NCBI GenBank assembly: GCA_031283895.1
Contig: JAITAV010000011.1
Coordinates: forward strand, 1 to 61,639
Origin: Puniceicoccales bacterium
GTDB lineage: Bacteria; Verrucomicrobiota; Verrucomicrobiia; Opitutales; UBA9783
Reading direction: 5' to 3'
DNA: 61,639 nt
Below the pieces are notes generated by a model. It was not told where the DNA came from and did not search any database. It saw only the letters and a program-made list of their open reading frames with translations. Position 1 is the first letter of the stretch. The number at the start of each line of letters is the position of its first letter. The position numbers were made by a program, and so were the translations under genes. Below are positions 1 through 8,066 of this stretch, in pieces.

Positions 1-22
1 TAGGAGAAAGATATATAACTAA

Positions 23-143
23 TTTTTCCTGGTGCGTACGCATGTGTTGCCTCCTACCCGAATGTCCGGGCTCTACAGAGCCTAACAGCAACACGACTTG
101 GGAAAATCGGTACTATTAATGACTAGAAGCATCGTTGGTTGGC
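23..143 (+). ncRNA. candidate structured RNA, identity unknown
   Basis: The DNA folds into a nested structure. Seven-base arms GTGTTGC (44-50) and GCAACAC (88-94) enclose two small hairpins, CCCG/CGGG (57-60 with 67-70) and CTCT/AGAG (71-74 with 77-80), and an outer pairing TTTTTCC/GGGAAAA (23-29 with 100-106) closes the element. A terminator-like hairpin follows at 145-195, which favours the plus strand. The stretch around 63-81 resembles the conserved GTCCGGGCTC core of RNase P RNA, but the element is far too short to be a complete rnpB. It could be an unrecognised small RNA, a decayed RNA gene or a leader cut off by the window edge. The fold is seen by eye only. Confidence 0.3.
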
Positions 144-144
144 T

Positions 145-195
145 CAGGGTTTTTCTTCTGCTTTCTCTATAAATAAAACCCTGCACATTTTTGTT
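145..195 (+). terminator. Rho-independent terminator-like hairpin
   Basis: Nine-base inverted repeat CAGGGTTTT (145-153) and AAAACCCTG (175-183) with a 21-nt loop, followed by CACATTTTTGTTTT. It would end transcription coming from the structured element at 23-143 or from a gene outside the window, ahead of the acyltransferase gene at 300. Confidence 0.5.
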
Positions 196-271
196 TTGTA
201 AATTTAATAGCGTTGCAAAGGTATCATAAATTGGAAAAATATTATCACGGGCTTTAACAGGTGGAAGATAT

Positions 272-313
272 ATGTTGTTAAATAAACAATTGTTAAATCA
301 TGGTTATCGGTAG
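272..313 (+). CDS. possible 13-residue leader peptide overlapping the next start
   Basis: A good Shine-Dalgarno sequence, AGGTGG (259-264), lies 7 nt before an ATG at 272 that opens a 13-codon frame (MLLNKQLLNHGYR) ending at TAG 311-313. The ATG of the acyltransferase at 300 has no Shine-Dalgarno of its own and lies inside this short frame. Either the peptide couples translation into the larger gene, or the large gene really starts here and an indel separates the frames. No homology is claimed. Confidence 0.25.
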   Translation: MLLNKQLLNHGYR

Positions 314-944
314 AAAAATCCACCATTTAAACATTTTTCAAAAGATTTTTTTATGGTTTATACATTTTGGTTTAAGAATATGGTACAGCACGTTACGTTT
401 GCAAATGGCGGAAGCATGCGAACGTATTTTGCAAATGGATCCGCAGGCGTCTTGCGTATTTTATTTTTGGCACAATTGGTTGTTTGCGGCGCCCAAGTTG
501 ATTCGATATCGCAGGGGTCGAACGCTCCATGGGCTTATCAGTGCAAGTCGGGACGGGGCATGGTTGGAAGGATTGATGTCTTTCTTTGGCATCAAGGCGA
601 TTCGCGGATCCAGCAGTTGGAGGGGAGGAAATGCGTTGATGGAATTGAAACGGATTTGCAACCAATGTGTCTGTGACATCATCGTAACCCCCGATGGACC
701 TCGGGGGCCGCGTCATCGGTGCAAGGCAGGTTCTTTGAAATTTGCTGCCGAAGCGCAATTGCCGGTTATTTTTTTATCCTTTAAAGCCTCCAATGCATGG
801 ACATTGCATTCTTGGGATCGTTTTCAAATTCCAAAACCTTTTTCGAAAATTACCATTCGGGCTACCTACTGCGAGACTTTACCAGACTTGCCGGCAGATG
901 CACTCGTTTCGTACGCCGATAAGATGCTCAATGAATTCGATTAG
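300..944 (+). CDS. lysophospholipid acyltransferase family protein (DUF374)
   Basis: 214 residues. The layout matches DUF374 proteins of the LPLAT acyltransferase superfamily. A short N-terminal hydrophobic stretch precedes FWHNWLF (residues 56-62, the H-N catalytic-type motif), a SASRDG segment and TPDGPRGPRH (about 131-140), the family's hallmark glycine-rich motif. Members transfer acyl chains to membrane or LPS precursors at the cytoplasmic face; the exact acceptor here is unknown. The length is usual for the family. The ATG at 300 lacks a clear ribosome site, and a strong one upstream serves a short overlapping frame. The stop at 942-944 overlaps the end of a truncated minus-strand frame at 941-976. 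Confidence 0.8.
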   Translation: MVIGRKIHHLNIFQKIFLWFIHFGLRIWYSTLRLQMAEACERILQMDPQASCVFYFWHNWLFAAPKLIRYRRGRTLHGLISASRDGAWLEGLMSFFGIKAIRGSSSWRGGNALMELKRICNQCVCDIIVTPDGPRGPRHRCKAGSLKFAAEAQLPVIFLSFKASNAWTLHSWDRFQIPKPFSKITIRATYCETLPDLPADALVSYADKMLNEFD

Positions 945-976
945 TTTATGCGCCTGGAGTCTACATTCAATGCCAT
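941..976 (-). pseudogene. orphaned 5' end of an HD-paralog gene
   Basis: On the minus strand a start region identical to that of the 617-residue gene (ATG GCA TTG AAT GTA GAC, with its AAGGATG ribosome site) occurs at 981-959. After six codons it diverges and stops at 941-943, giving MALNVDSRRIN. It is the left copy of a 42-bp direct repeat whose other copy opens the intact gene at 2965. The simplest reading is the remnant of a third tandem paralog whose body was deleted, or a recombination scar. Confidence 0.55.
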
Positions 977-1000
977 ATGCTCATCCTTAAGTTAAAATAG
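959..1000. repeat. 42-bp direct repeat, left copy
   Basis: Perfect match over 42 bp to 2948-2989, in the same orientation. It comprises the intergenic spacer, the ribosome site and the first six codons of the large paralog gene. About 12 of the next 19 bases also match, so homology fades gradually rather than ending at a sharp insertion boundary. The two copies are 1,989 bp apart and bracket the whole 617-codon gene. Confidence 0.9.
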
Positions 1001-1060
1001 TTCAAGTGTCAAGTGCGAGAAACCGGTAATTGGGCTTGCAACATTGCTGTATCCGGCAAC

Positions 1061-1089
1061 AAAAAAACTCACTTTAGGTGAGTTTTTTT
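1061..1089. terminator. bidirectional Rho-independent terminator
   Basis: AAAAAAACTCAC (1061-1072), loop TTTAG, GTGAGTTTTTTT (1078-1089): a perfect stem flanked by A and T runs, so it can work on either strand. It lies 22 bp past the stop of the minus-strand 617-residue gene and 116 bp past the plus-strand acyltransferase. Confidence 0.85.
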
Positions 1090-1111
1090 GCAAGGAACTA
1101 TGAAAAAAAGA

Positions 1112-2965
1112 TTAATGTTCTTCGATATATACATTGTAGCCACCTCTGGATCGCATTATTCCCATATCTATGAATATATCTCCTCGAATAGGAACGAAGG
1201 TTATGTCGGGTGCATTGGGATCCGAAGTCAACGTTTTGAGATTCACGGCCTTGCCGTGAAGTTCGGCATCGACGCTTAATAGATCCCATTTCGTGTGTTC
1301 GTAGGGAGGCAATTTGTTGAACTCCACTTCTGCCAATTTCTTGGTTTTTTTATCGAAAAAGACATGTCTTGCGGTGATGGGAATTTCGGTGATGCCTTCG
1401 GGCCACAGCTGATGCATGAGCCAATTGTAATTTCTAACCCAATTCAAGGTTCCCGCCGCATAGGTTGCGTTGGAGAACGCGTAAGGGGCCTCGGCAAGTA
1501 GTCCCACCGCTACCGCATAGGTGCCCGTTTTGCACACATCCATGGTCAGGTGCATGCGGTATAATAAATCTGATTCTCCCGGGATTCTAAGGAATTGCAA
1601 TTTTGAAAGACCTGCTCCCATGATGGGGGTGTTGGTGAAAGAAGCGGGAGCATCACTCATTGACCTTTCATCGAAAAATCTCAGTATATTTTCTTTAGCT
1701 TTCGGATAAAGCTGCCCTAACCGATATAGGAGGATTCCTTCGTTGGAATACCGCACCATCTTGCCCGTTGGCCAACCGGTTTCTTCGTCCGTTTCCTCAT
1801 ATTCCCCATACGCTTTGGGATAATTTCTTATAAAAGACTGCCAACAATTCTTACGGTGTTGCCTTTTTTCCACACTGGATAACCACTCCAACTCGGGATT
1901 TCTTTTTTGGAGGAGTCTATTCGCCAGGTCAATACCCAAATAATAATCTTCCGCAAAGCGATTCACGTTGCAACCGACCTGCGCAACCCACATAAGATTA
2001 AAAAATGATCCGAGGGTATTCACAACGGCTATTGTGGACGCGATGGATTCCAGACCATGCGCCTCATCCGAAAAGTTTAGAGGGGCCCGAAGCGTTTCGG
2101 GACTTGGATACCTGCACCGCAGGATGGTATCCGCAATCCACTGCCTTTCCTCTTCGGAGAAATAGGGATTCGTATGCTTAAGTACAAAGCAATAACTGGC
2201 CAGAGGACCGTCCTGCAGAATTTCGAAACTTCCCTGGGCGGCTTCCAGCGCATTCCCCAGGTACAGATCGGTAAACACCTGCGCAATCATGAGCTTCTGC
2301 CTGGGTGTCACCGCCGAGATCCCGCTAAACGACTCCAGTGCCCGTTTTAGGTTATTGAGAACATACAGAGACACGTCTTCTCCCATTAAAATTTTGTCAG
2401 CTTCGCCCGATGCCCAAACGATTTTGATCAAATTTTCCTTCAACAGGTCTTCGGGTACATCCGATCCAATTTCCAGGAAATAATTGCGGTAGGGTTCAAA
2501 CGTTGGACCCCACCGATAGTTACAAGGCCCCCAAGTGAGGGTACTAATTTTATTCGAGATCTCGTCGACGGTTAAATCGGCTATGGGCCGAGTGAAATTT
2601 TCCGCGGTGAATCGATCCAATTTATTTTTTAGTTCTTGGGTGACCGCATCCGCCAAACCGCAGGCTCGGTAAGCTACCAGGGCTTCCCTTACGGCGTGCA
2701 CGGCCTCTTCGCCGTGTTGATCGCCCACAAAACCGTTCACGAAGCCGAGGAAATTGCCATCGCAGACCAATTTTGCGGCCAAGGCCGGATCTCTCAGTGC
2801 CAAGCCCACGTAGGTTTGAATGCCCTCGCGAATGCTGCTGATGGACGCCCGTCCACCCAGTTCCGCACATCTGTTCGCTATCTCCATCCGTGAAATCTCC
2901 TCGTGTATCTGCACGTGCACCGCGGGGGATAATTCACCCGCCGTTGTGTCTACATTCAATGCCAT
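1112..2965 (-). CDS. large HD-family-like paralog with lost active-site residues
   Basis: 617 residues, function unknown. It is a clear paralog of the neighbouring 603-residue protein: both contain GFVNGFVG (residues 74-81) and later a stretch reading TPRQKLM here and SPREKLM there, then GPLAS/HPLAS. Where the neighbour has an HD-type metal site, this protein reads TDLYLGN (232-238) in place of VDHDLGY, and the earlier His cluster is absent. It is therefore probably a non-catalytic partner or an effector-like pseudoenzyme. The C-terminal half (about 300-617) differs from the neighbour. No signal peptide or membrane segment is evident. AAGGATG 5 nt before the ATG supports the start. It lies 32 bp after the paralog's stop, so both are probably co-transcribed. 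Confidence 0.75.
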   Translation of the reverse strand: MALNVDTTAGELSPAVHVQIHEEISRMEIANRCAELGGRASISSIREGIQTYVGLALRDPALAAKLVCDGNFLGFVNGFVGDQHGEEAVHAVREALVAYRACGLADAVTQELKNKLDRFTAENFTRPIADLTVDEISNKISTLTWGPCNYRWGPTFEPYRNYFLEIGSDVPEDLLKENLIKIVWASGEADKILMGEDVSLYVLNNLKRALESFSGISAVTPRQKLMIAQVFTDLYLGNALEAAQGSFEILQDGPLASYCFVLKHTNPYFSEEERQWIADTILRCRYPSPETLRAPLNFSDEAHGLESIASTIAVVNTLGSFFNLMWVAQVGCNVNRFAEDYYLGIDLANRLLQKRNPELEWLSSVEKRQHRKNCWQSFIRNYPKAYGEYEETDEETGWPTGKMVRYSNEGILLYRLGQLYPKAKENILRFFDERSMSDAPASFTNTPIMGAGLSKLQFLRIPGESDLLYRMHLTMDVCKTGTYAVAVGLLAEAPYAFSNATYAAGTLNWVRNYNWLMHQLWPEGITEIPITARHVFFDKKTKKLAEVEFNKLPPYEHTKWDLLSVDAELHGKAVNLKTLTSDPNAPDITFVPIRGDIFIDMGIMRSRGGYNVYIEEH

Positions 2966-2989
2966 ATGCTCATCCTTAAGTTAAAATAG
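2948..2989. repeat. 42-bp direct repeat, right copy
   Basis: Same 42 bp as 959-1000. This copy is in its functional setting: the spacer between the two paralog genes plus the ribosome site and first six codons of the 617-residue gene. Confidence 0.9.
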
Positions 2990-2997
2990 GCTAAATG

Positions 2998-4809
2998 TCA
3001 AGCGTGGAGGGCAACCAATTGGGGTAACCTTCTTGTATCTGCCTCAGACCGTACAAATGTGAAATCAACTAAAGATGTGGAAACTTGGCATGTATCTTTT
3101 GCTTTAGTTACATCACCATCACCGTAAAGTTCTCGATCAATTGCAGCACCTAAATTTTGATCCGGAGCAATGTCGCTGGCCATCTTGTTGAAGGCAACCA
3201 GCGCATCTTTAATGGCTATGTCAGCATTTGAGGCGACGGTGTGGGTAAGTTTTTCAGGTAAGGAAACTTCCATCCTTATGGTCATTTTGTATGGGCCCGA
3301 TCCTCCCACGCCTTGAGGAACCGCTTTAGCCTCCGAAAGACTACCCGCAAATTGAGGTACAATACCTCCCGCGCCAAAAGCGTTGAAATCCACCGTAATG
3401 GCCTGCCGGTAACGTGCTTTGAGTTCTGGAGGCATCGATTTATCGTCATCAAGAGCTTTCAGCATAGCCTGCTTACATGGACCTTCCACAGACTTAACTT
3501 CCCCTTTTTGGTCCTCGATTAATTGTGGCAATTTCCTAAGCCGATCTTCTTGTTTCCGACTGATGGTGCCTTCCGTTTGCAATTTTTGCAATTCTTTTTG
3601 TTCATTGATCAGTGAATTTAATTTCACCTGTTCCCCTCCCACTTGGAACAGCTGATCTTGAATTTCTTTTTGCCGGAAGGCGCTGGGGAGTTTTGTATCC
3701 TGCGTGGTACCCATGGCATCCACGACGGCCACAACGTTTCTGAGACTTTGGTTTCTATTGGCATTGAAGTCTAGAGGTTGATCCAGACCCGCCGGGTACG
3801 AGTGGCTCAGGATGGAATCTTTTATGAAAGTTTGTTCAGCAGGTGTAAAGATTGAGTTTATATTGCCCTCCACGTAGGCTCGGCTGGCGAGTGGATGATC
3901 TTTGGCGGCACCAAAATCTGCCTGTGCCGCGTACGTCGTGTAACCCAAATCGTGATCCACCATCGTCTGCAGTACCATCAACTTCTCTCGAGGTGAAACT
4001 CCACAGCCATCCAAAATGGCCAGAGAATTGTGAATGTTTCCCATCACGATGTGATGTATGCCGTGATCGCTACCCGTAATCATCGACTGATCCCTAAATT
4101 GCTGGTAGAGGATCTTATCCAAATTTTCCTTGATTAGGTTGGCAGCATCCTGCGGACTTACCGGTGGATCCATCTGCTTAATTAAATCAACAGACCTTTG
4201 TACAATATCTTGTTGCAAGGCTTTTTGTTCATCACCCGTAAATAGGCCCGGGTAGGCCCTCAAAGCTTTTGTAAAATATTCCTGGCTCCTCGACTGAATG
4301 TTATCCATATGCCCTATATTTGCAAACGGGTCCGACATGTTTCTAGCAAAATCACTAATGCCTTTCCGGATTTCATCCGCAGATGCAGCCGCTAAACCAC
4401 AGGCTTGGTAAGCACCATAAGCCGCATTTACCTTCCCAATTCCATCTGCTCCCTTGAGGCCTCCGACAAATCCGTTTACAAAGCCTTGAAATGTTCCGTC
4501 TGATTTAAAAGCTTTGTTGCATTTAGCGGCATCGATACGATATGATCGTAAGTGTGCTGCCGCAGCAAGTTGCTCACGATTATCCTTAAGCTGAGCTTGT
4601 AATGGACCGGCTTTCCCCAGCTTTACTGTTCTTGGTGCTTGGGCTCCCTGCTGACTGGCTAGACTAGAGGAACCTGCACTTGGCGCACCAGAAAGTGGTG
4701 TACCAACTGCAACAGAACGACCTTGTGGATCTGTGCCAACCGGTGGCGTGGCTGGAGCACCCACATCTGGAGCCCCTACGGGATTATTATTTAAATTAAT
4801 AGAACTCAT
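2998..4809 (-). CDS. large protein with HD-phosphohydrolase-like motif, effector-like N-terminus
   Basis: 603 residues. The first ~60 are low-complexity (Ser, Gly, Pro, Ala, Asn), as seen in many secreted effectors, but no Sec signal is visible. GFVNGFVG (109-116) is shared with the downstream paralog. Residues 249-310 hold His249, His252-253 and His260, then VDHDLGY (284-290) and DHPLAS (304-309). This spacing resembles the H...HD...H/D metal site of HD-domain phosphohydrolases. A charged coiled-coil-like stretch lies at about 375-430. Substrate is unknown, and the HD assignment is by motif, not by alignment. A strong promoter ends 6 nt before the ATG, so the transcript is probably leaderless. 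It is the first gene of a two-gene unit with the degenerate paralog. Confidence 0.75.
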   Translation of the reverse strand: MSSINLNNNPVGAPDVGAPATPPVGTDPQGRSVAVGTPLSGAPSAGSSSLASQQGAQAPRTVKLGKAGPLQAQLKDNREQLAAAAHLRSYRIDAAKCNKAFKSDGTFQGFVNGFVGGLKGADGIGKVNAAYGAYQACGLAAASADEIRKGISDFARNMSDPFANIGHMDNIQSRSQEYFTKALRAYPGLFTGDEQKALQQDIVQRSVDLIKQMDPPVSPQDAANLIKENLDKILYQQFRDQSMITGSDHGIHHIVMGNIHNSLAILDGCGVSPREKLMVLQTMVDHDLGYTTYAAQADFGAAKDHPLASRAYVEGNINSIFTPAEQTFIKDSILSHSYPAGLDQPLDFNANRNQSLRNVVAVVDAMGTTQDTKLPSAFRQKEIQDQLFQVGGEQVKLNSLINEQKELQKLQTEGTISRKQEDRLRKLPQLIEDQKGEVKSVEGPCKQAMLKALDDDKSMPPELKARYRQAITVDFNAFGAGGIVPQFAGSLSEAKAVPQGVGGSGPYKMTIRMEVSLPEKLTHTVASNADIAIKDALVAFNKMASDIAPDQNLGAAIDRELYGDGDVTKAKDTCQVSTSLVDFTFVRSEADTRRLPQLVALHA

Positions 4810-4815
4810 TTCTAA

Positions 4816-4844
4816 ATTCTACAAAGGTTTCTTTTTATAGTCAA
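4816..4844 (-). promoter_or_regulatory. sigma70-type promoter of the HD-paralog pair, leaderless geometry
   Basis: On the minus strand, -35 TTGACT (4844-4839), a 17-bp spacer and -10 TAGAAT (4821-4816). The ATG at 4809 follows only 6 nt after the -10, placing the transcription start on or next to the initiation codon. No Shine-Dalgarno can fit. Confidence 0.65.
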
Positions 4845-4925
4845 TAAAAAATTGTACCGTAGCAAAAAACTTGCGTAAAAACTTGCTTTTTTAGAAGACA
4901 TTCCACACTGTAGAATGTTAAAATT

Positions 4926-5001
4926 GCCCGGCTAGCTCAATCGGTAGAGCAATTGACTCTTAATCAATGGGTTCAGGGTTCGAGTCCCTGGTCGGGTACC
5001 A
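4926..5001 (+). tRNA. tRNA-Lys (CTT)
   Basis: Full cloverleaf: acceptor GCCCGGC (4926-4932) pairs with GTCGGGT (4991-4997), anticodon loop GACTCTTAATC with anticodon CTT, T-loop GGTTCGAGTCC, and CCA encoded at 4999-5001. A TAGAAT -10-like box sits at 4911-4916, 9 nt before the 5' end. It reads AAG codons. tRNA-Thr starts 2 nt later, so both likely come from one transcript. Confidence 0.97.
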
Positions 5002-5003
5002 AA

Positions 5004-5078
5004 GCCGGCTTAGCTCAGTGGTAGAGCACCCGCCTTGTAAGCGGACGGTCATCAGTTCAAGTCTGATAGCCGGCTCCA
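5004..5078 (+). tRNA. tRNA-Thr (TGT)
   Basis: Acceptor GCCGGCT (5004-5010) pairs with AGCCGGC (5068-5074), D-arm TAGCTCAGTGGTAGAGCA, anticodon loop CTTGTAA with anticodon TGT, T-arm AGTTCAAGTCT, CCA encoded at 5076-5078. It reads ACA and related Thr codons. Confidence 0.97.
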
Positions 5079-5468
5079 TGTATGTTTTCACGATTTTTTG
5101 CAGTCCTACAAATTTTGGATCTAACCTGCTTATTCGGCATACGTAAGTGGGGGAGTTGGCTTCAACCGAAAAAGACGTTAAGCAGTAAAGATTATGCCTC
5201 TGTTATGTAAACGTGGGTAATCGTTGCAAAACTTTTGTTTCCTTGTAAAAAGAGAGGTCTAACAGTCATTCTGCATTCCGAATTCCCTTCTTTAATAGTC
5301 TCAGGATAATCTCACGTGCAATGGAATTCGCGTTCCCTTCAGTTGAATCCCCCATTTTTAATCAAAATATCTCCAAAAATATTGCAAGCATTTTGTCGCT
5401 TCAAAACACCATGAATTAACTTGTAAAACATAAACAAATGCTTTGTTTTGTTTCCTTTATCACTCTTT
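5079..5468. other. intergenic region with no recognised gene
   Basis: 390 bp between tRNA-Thr and the symporter gene. I see no convincing ORF, hairpin terminator or RNA. It presumably holds the symporter promoter, but no good -35/-10 pair stands out. Confidence 0.5.
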
Positions 5469-6668
5469 ATGAAGGTAAAAGCAAAAAAGTTATTTAAAGA
5501 GCCCATCGTTTGGATTGCCGGCGTCCTCCTGTTTTGTACCACCGCATATCCCATCTTACCCACACCCTTCGTACGCTTTGCCCTCACCATAAGCATCGCC
5601 CTTAAGAATCTGTTGCTGTTTTTTATCCCATTTCTAATCTTCAGCGGAACCGCCACCGCATTTTCTTCTCTAAAGGATAATGGCTTACGATTTGTCATTA
5701 CCCTCATGAGCATCATTGTCTTTTCAAATTTTTTGAATCTAATGTTCTCCGGATGCGTAGGCTGCTACTTAATTCCATGGACAGCCGCCGTTGGACAAAC
5801 CATCCCCATCGTGGATCCAGAGAAAACGATAACGCCCCTTTTCCTCCTAAAACTACCTTCGCTTTTATCAAATACATGGGCTTTGGTGGGAGGTATCGGC
5901 ATAGGTATTTGCAGCACATTGTTTCATTTATCCAAGACACAGGCATGCATCCGAGCATTGCACCGTACAATCATGCAGCTGATGCTAAAAGGGTTTATTC
6001 CAACACTCCCACTCTTCCTCATGGGATTTGTATTAAAATTGCTTATGGAAGGACAGCTGACATATTTCGTGCAAACAAACGCAAAGTCCTGTTTACTTAT
6101 GGTCAGCTTCTTATTCTTTTACCTGTGCATTTGGTTCATGCTGGCCCAAAGATGCTCAAAATTACCTCCATTGACCCTGTTTAAAAACATCTTCCCCGCC
6201 ATCCTGACGGGTGCAACAACTATGTCAAGCGCGGCCGCTTTACCTTTCTCCATTGAAGCGGCCGCTAAAAATACAAAAGATCCTACCTTAGCCAATGCGG
6301 TTATGCCCATTTCCCTCAATTTTCACATGGTTGGAGACACCATTTGTATCCCCGTCTTAGCCATGATCATTTTGAATAGCTTTTCGTGTCCCATGCCAAA
6401 TGTGCTAACTTTCATCGGCTTTGGATGTTGTTTCGTGCTGAACAAATTTGCCGGCGCCGGCATTCCCGGCGGAAGTATCATGATTTCATTACCTATTTTG
6501 CAAACTTATTTGGGATTCAACGAAGAGATGTTAGCTTTAATTACCGCGTGCTATATGTTAATTGACCCTCTGACAACTTCAGGCAACGTAACCGCAAATA
6601 ACTTGCTCATTATTTTCATCGAGAAAGCATGGGGCCGCATTACGCATTGCCAAAAGAGGAAACATTAA
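5469..6668 (+). CDS. dicarboxylate/amino acid:cation symporter (SDF/DAACS family)
   Basis: About 399 residues, highly hydrophobic, near the usual length of the sodium:dicarboxylate symporter family. The re-entrant hairpin HP1 region reads TTMSSAAALPFS, matching the family's serine-rich SSAATLP-type motif. Near the C-terminus GAGIPGGSIM and DPLTTSGNVTANN match the substrate-binding TM7/TM8 region (family pattern D..RT..NV.G). It would import C4-dicarboxylates or acidic/neutral amino acids with Na+ or H+; the Arg that selects acidic substrates appears replaced (DPLTT), so neutral amino acids are possible. The ATG at 5469 (MKVKAKKLF) is preferred over an upstream TTG at 5448. Confidence 0.8.
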   Translation: MKVKAKKLFKEPIVWIAGVLLFCTTAYPILPTPFVRFALTISIALKNLLLFFIPFLIFSGTATAFSSLKDNGLRFVITLMSIIVFSNFLNLMFSGCVGCYLIPWTAAVGQTIPIVDPEKTITPLFLLKLPSLLSNTWALVGGIGIGICSTLFHLSKTQACIRALHRTIMQLMLKGFIPTLPLFLMGFVLKLLMEGQLTYFVQTNAKSCLLMVSFLFFYLCIWFMLAQRCSKLPPLTLFKNIFPAILTGATTMSSAAALPFSIEAAAKNTKDPTLANAVMPISLNFHMVGDTICIPVLAMIILNSFSCPMPNVLTFIGFGCCFVLNKFAGAGIPGGSIMISLPILQTYLGFNEEMLALITACYMLIDPLTTSGNVTANNLLIIFIEKAWGRITHCQKRKH

Positions 6669-6697
6669 AAATAGCCCCAAGCTCAAAAATAAACTTA

Positions 6698-6756
6698 CCG
6701 CCGACGGATACTAAGTTTTGTGTCATCGTAAGGGTTGCTCTCTATCCGTCATGCGG
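6698..6756. repeat. long imperfect inverted repeat after the symporter gene
   Basis: CCGCCGACGGATA (6698-6710) pairs with TATCCGTCATGCGG (6743-6756) around a 32-nt loop, with extra outer pairing CTTAC/GTAAG. It lies between the converging symporter and ATPase genes. There is no T-run directly after the stem, so it may be a weak terminator or an RNA-stability hairpin. Confidence 0.4.
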
Positions 6757-6836
6757 CAAAATATAAGTAAGAACTTACAATATTTCTTTAAGAACAAAAT
6801 CAAAAAAGTGTCAATATTTTTTTAAAATTTCTAATT

Positions 6837-8066
6837 TCATGCAAATTCAAACTGCGCCTTTCGTTCAAAAACGTGCGTTCCATTACACCGCATGCAATGG
6901 GTATTGGGAATGCAGTATGGGCAAGCAACCGGCATCAGACGCTGAAAAAGAATACCTTCTAAAAAACTGCCATGCGTTTCCTGCGAATAACCTAAATTTT
7001 CAAGGCGTTTGCGAGTCGTTCCCAAATTACTGGCATGCAAAGTTGCCAGAACGCAGTGTCCCGTAATGGCGGTATTGACAGCTAAATTCAGAAGAGAACT
7101 ATCACGAATTTCTCCTATACCGATAACATCTGCACTTTGCCTTAAAAGGTGCCGTAAAATATCTTTTGAACTGAAATTTTGTCGGAGTTCTATTTGCGTG
7201 AAATTTTTATTTGGCACTTCAATGGGATTTTCCAAGCTGATAACACGTTTGTTATGCCTACACAATTCGGAAAGGATACTGTAATAAGTGGTTGTTTTTC
7301 CACTCCCTATCAAACCTGTTATCAACCACAATCCCTGAAATTTGTTAAAAATACCCTGAATAAACGGAAGATTTAAAATACCCAATTGACTAAGTGTAAA
7401 ATCTTTTTGCGTATTTTCGGGTAATAAACGGAGGACAAAACTCTCTCCATGCAATGATGGTAAGCAAGAAAGACGGCAATGAATACGTACGCAGTTGCAG
7501 TAAAAAGATAGTTGACCATCTTGTGGAATAAGACGTTCCGTTGGATCCAGGTGTGCGTTTGTTTTTAAAAAACTTGCCATGGAGTCCAGGTAATCGATGT
7601 CTAATTTTTTCGCATCCATCAGTTGTCCTTGGCATCGAAGACGAATGAGAATGCATTTTTTTTGAGGTTCAAAATGAATATCGGAACATTTTTTTAAATA
7701 GGATTCTAGAATAATATCCTGCATAAGTAGCTGCAAAGGACTCAAAGTTGTGGGGTGGTTCTGTTTTCCATCTTGTAGGTGATATCGTTGCATCTGGTCT
7801 TCCAACAATAAAGTAGACATATACGTGGGAATAATTTGTTTACGTTCACGTTGGCTTAAAAAACTTAAAAAGCTTAAGGTATTCGTAGACGGTTCTCGAC
7901 AAATTCCCACATGCATACTTACGTCATCTTCGTCTAGGGGAATTATTTTATGCCGTTTAATGAGTTTTACATCTATCTCGACCATTTGTACAAAGTAGTG
8001 TAAAATGACTCTACTTGAAACCACAAGTCCTATCGGATAAAGATTGTGCTTAATGCGTGTCCACAT
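6837..8066 (-). CDS. orphan GspE/PilB-type secretion ATPase
   Basis: 409 residues. It has the whole core of type II secretion/type IV pilus assembly ATPases: SDIHFEPQ, Walker A GLIGSGKTTT, Asp box VISLENPIE, Walker B-like DVIGIGEIRD, His box ATLHASN, and a zinc site with two CxxC pairs near the C-terminus. It is much shorter than the 569-residue GspE of the T2SS operon (23718-25427), lacking most of the N-terminal domain, about the size of ComGA-type ATPases. It stands alone, with no pilus genes beside it. It may power a type IV pilus or competence pseudopilus together with the lone prepilin-like gene at 13531. The start is uncertain, and no ribosome site is evident at 8066. Confidence 0.85.
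   Translation of the reverse strand: MWTRIKHNLYPIGLVVSSRVILHYFVQMVEIDVKLIKRHKIIPLDEDDVSMHVGICREPSTNTLSFLSFLSQRERKQIIPTYMSTLLLEDQMQRYHLQDGKQNHPTTLSPLQLLMQDIILESYLKKCSDIHFEPQKKCILIRLRCQGQLMDAKKLDIDYLDSMASFLKTNAHLDPTERLIPQDGQLSFYCNCVRIHCRLSCLPSLHGESFVLRLLPENTQKDFTLSQLGILNLPFIQGIFNKFQGLWLITGLIGSGKTTTYYSILSELCRHNKRVISLENPIEVPNKNFTQIELRQNFSSKDILRHLLRQSADVIGIGEIRDSSLLNLAVNTAITGHCVLATLHASNLGTTRKRLENLGYSQETHGSFLEGILFQRLMPVACPYCIPNTHCMRCNGTHVFERKAQFEFA

Noticed and set aside
63-81. RNase P RNA (rnpB) core-like sequence
   Set aside because: Only one short block resembles the conserved core; the complementary 3' block and the ~350-nt length are missing.
959-2989. Insertion sequence or transposon bounded by the 42-bp repeats
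   Set aside because: The repeats are direct copies of a gene start with its ribosome site, homology fades gradually beyond them, and the enclosed gene is a paralog of its neighbour, not a transposase.
5339-5716. 125-codon minus-strand frame antisense to the symporter
   Set aside because: Antisense to clear transporter coding sequence and without domain or start signals.
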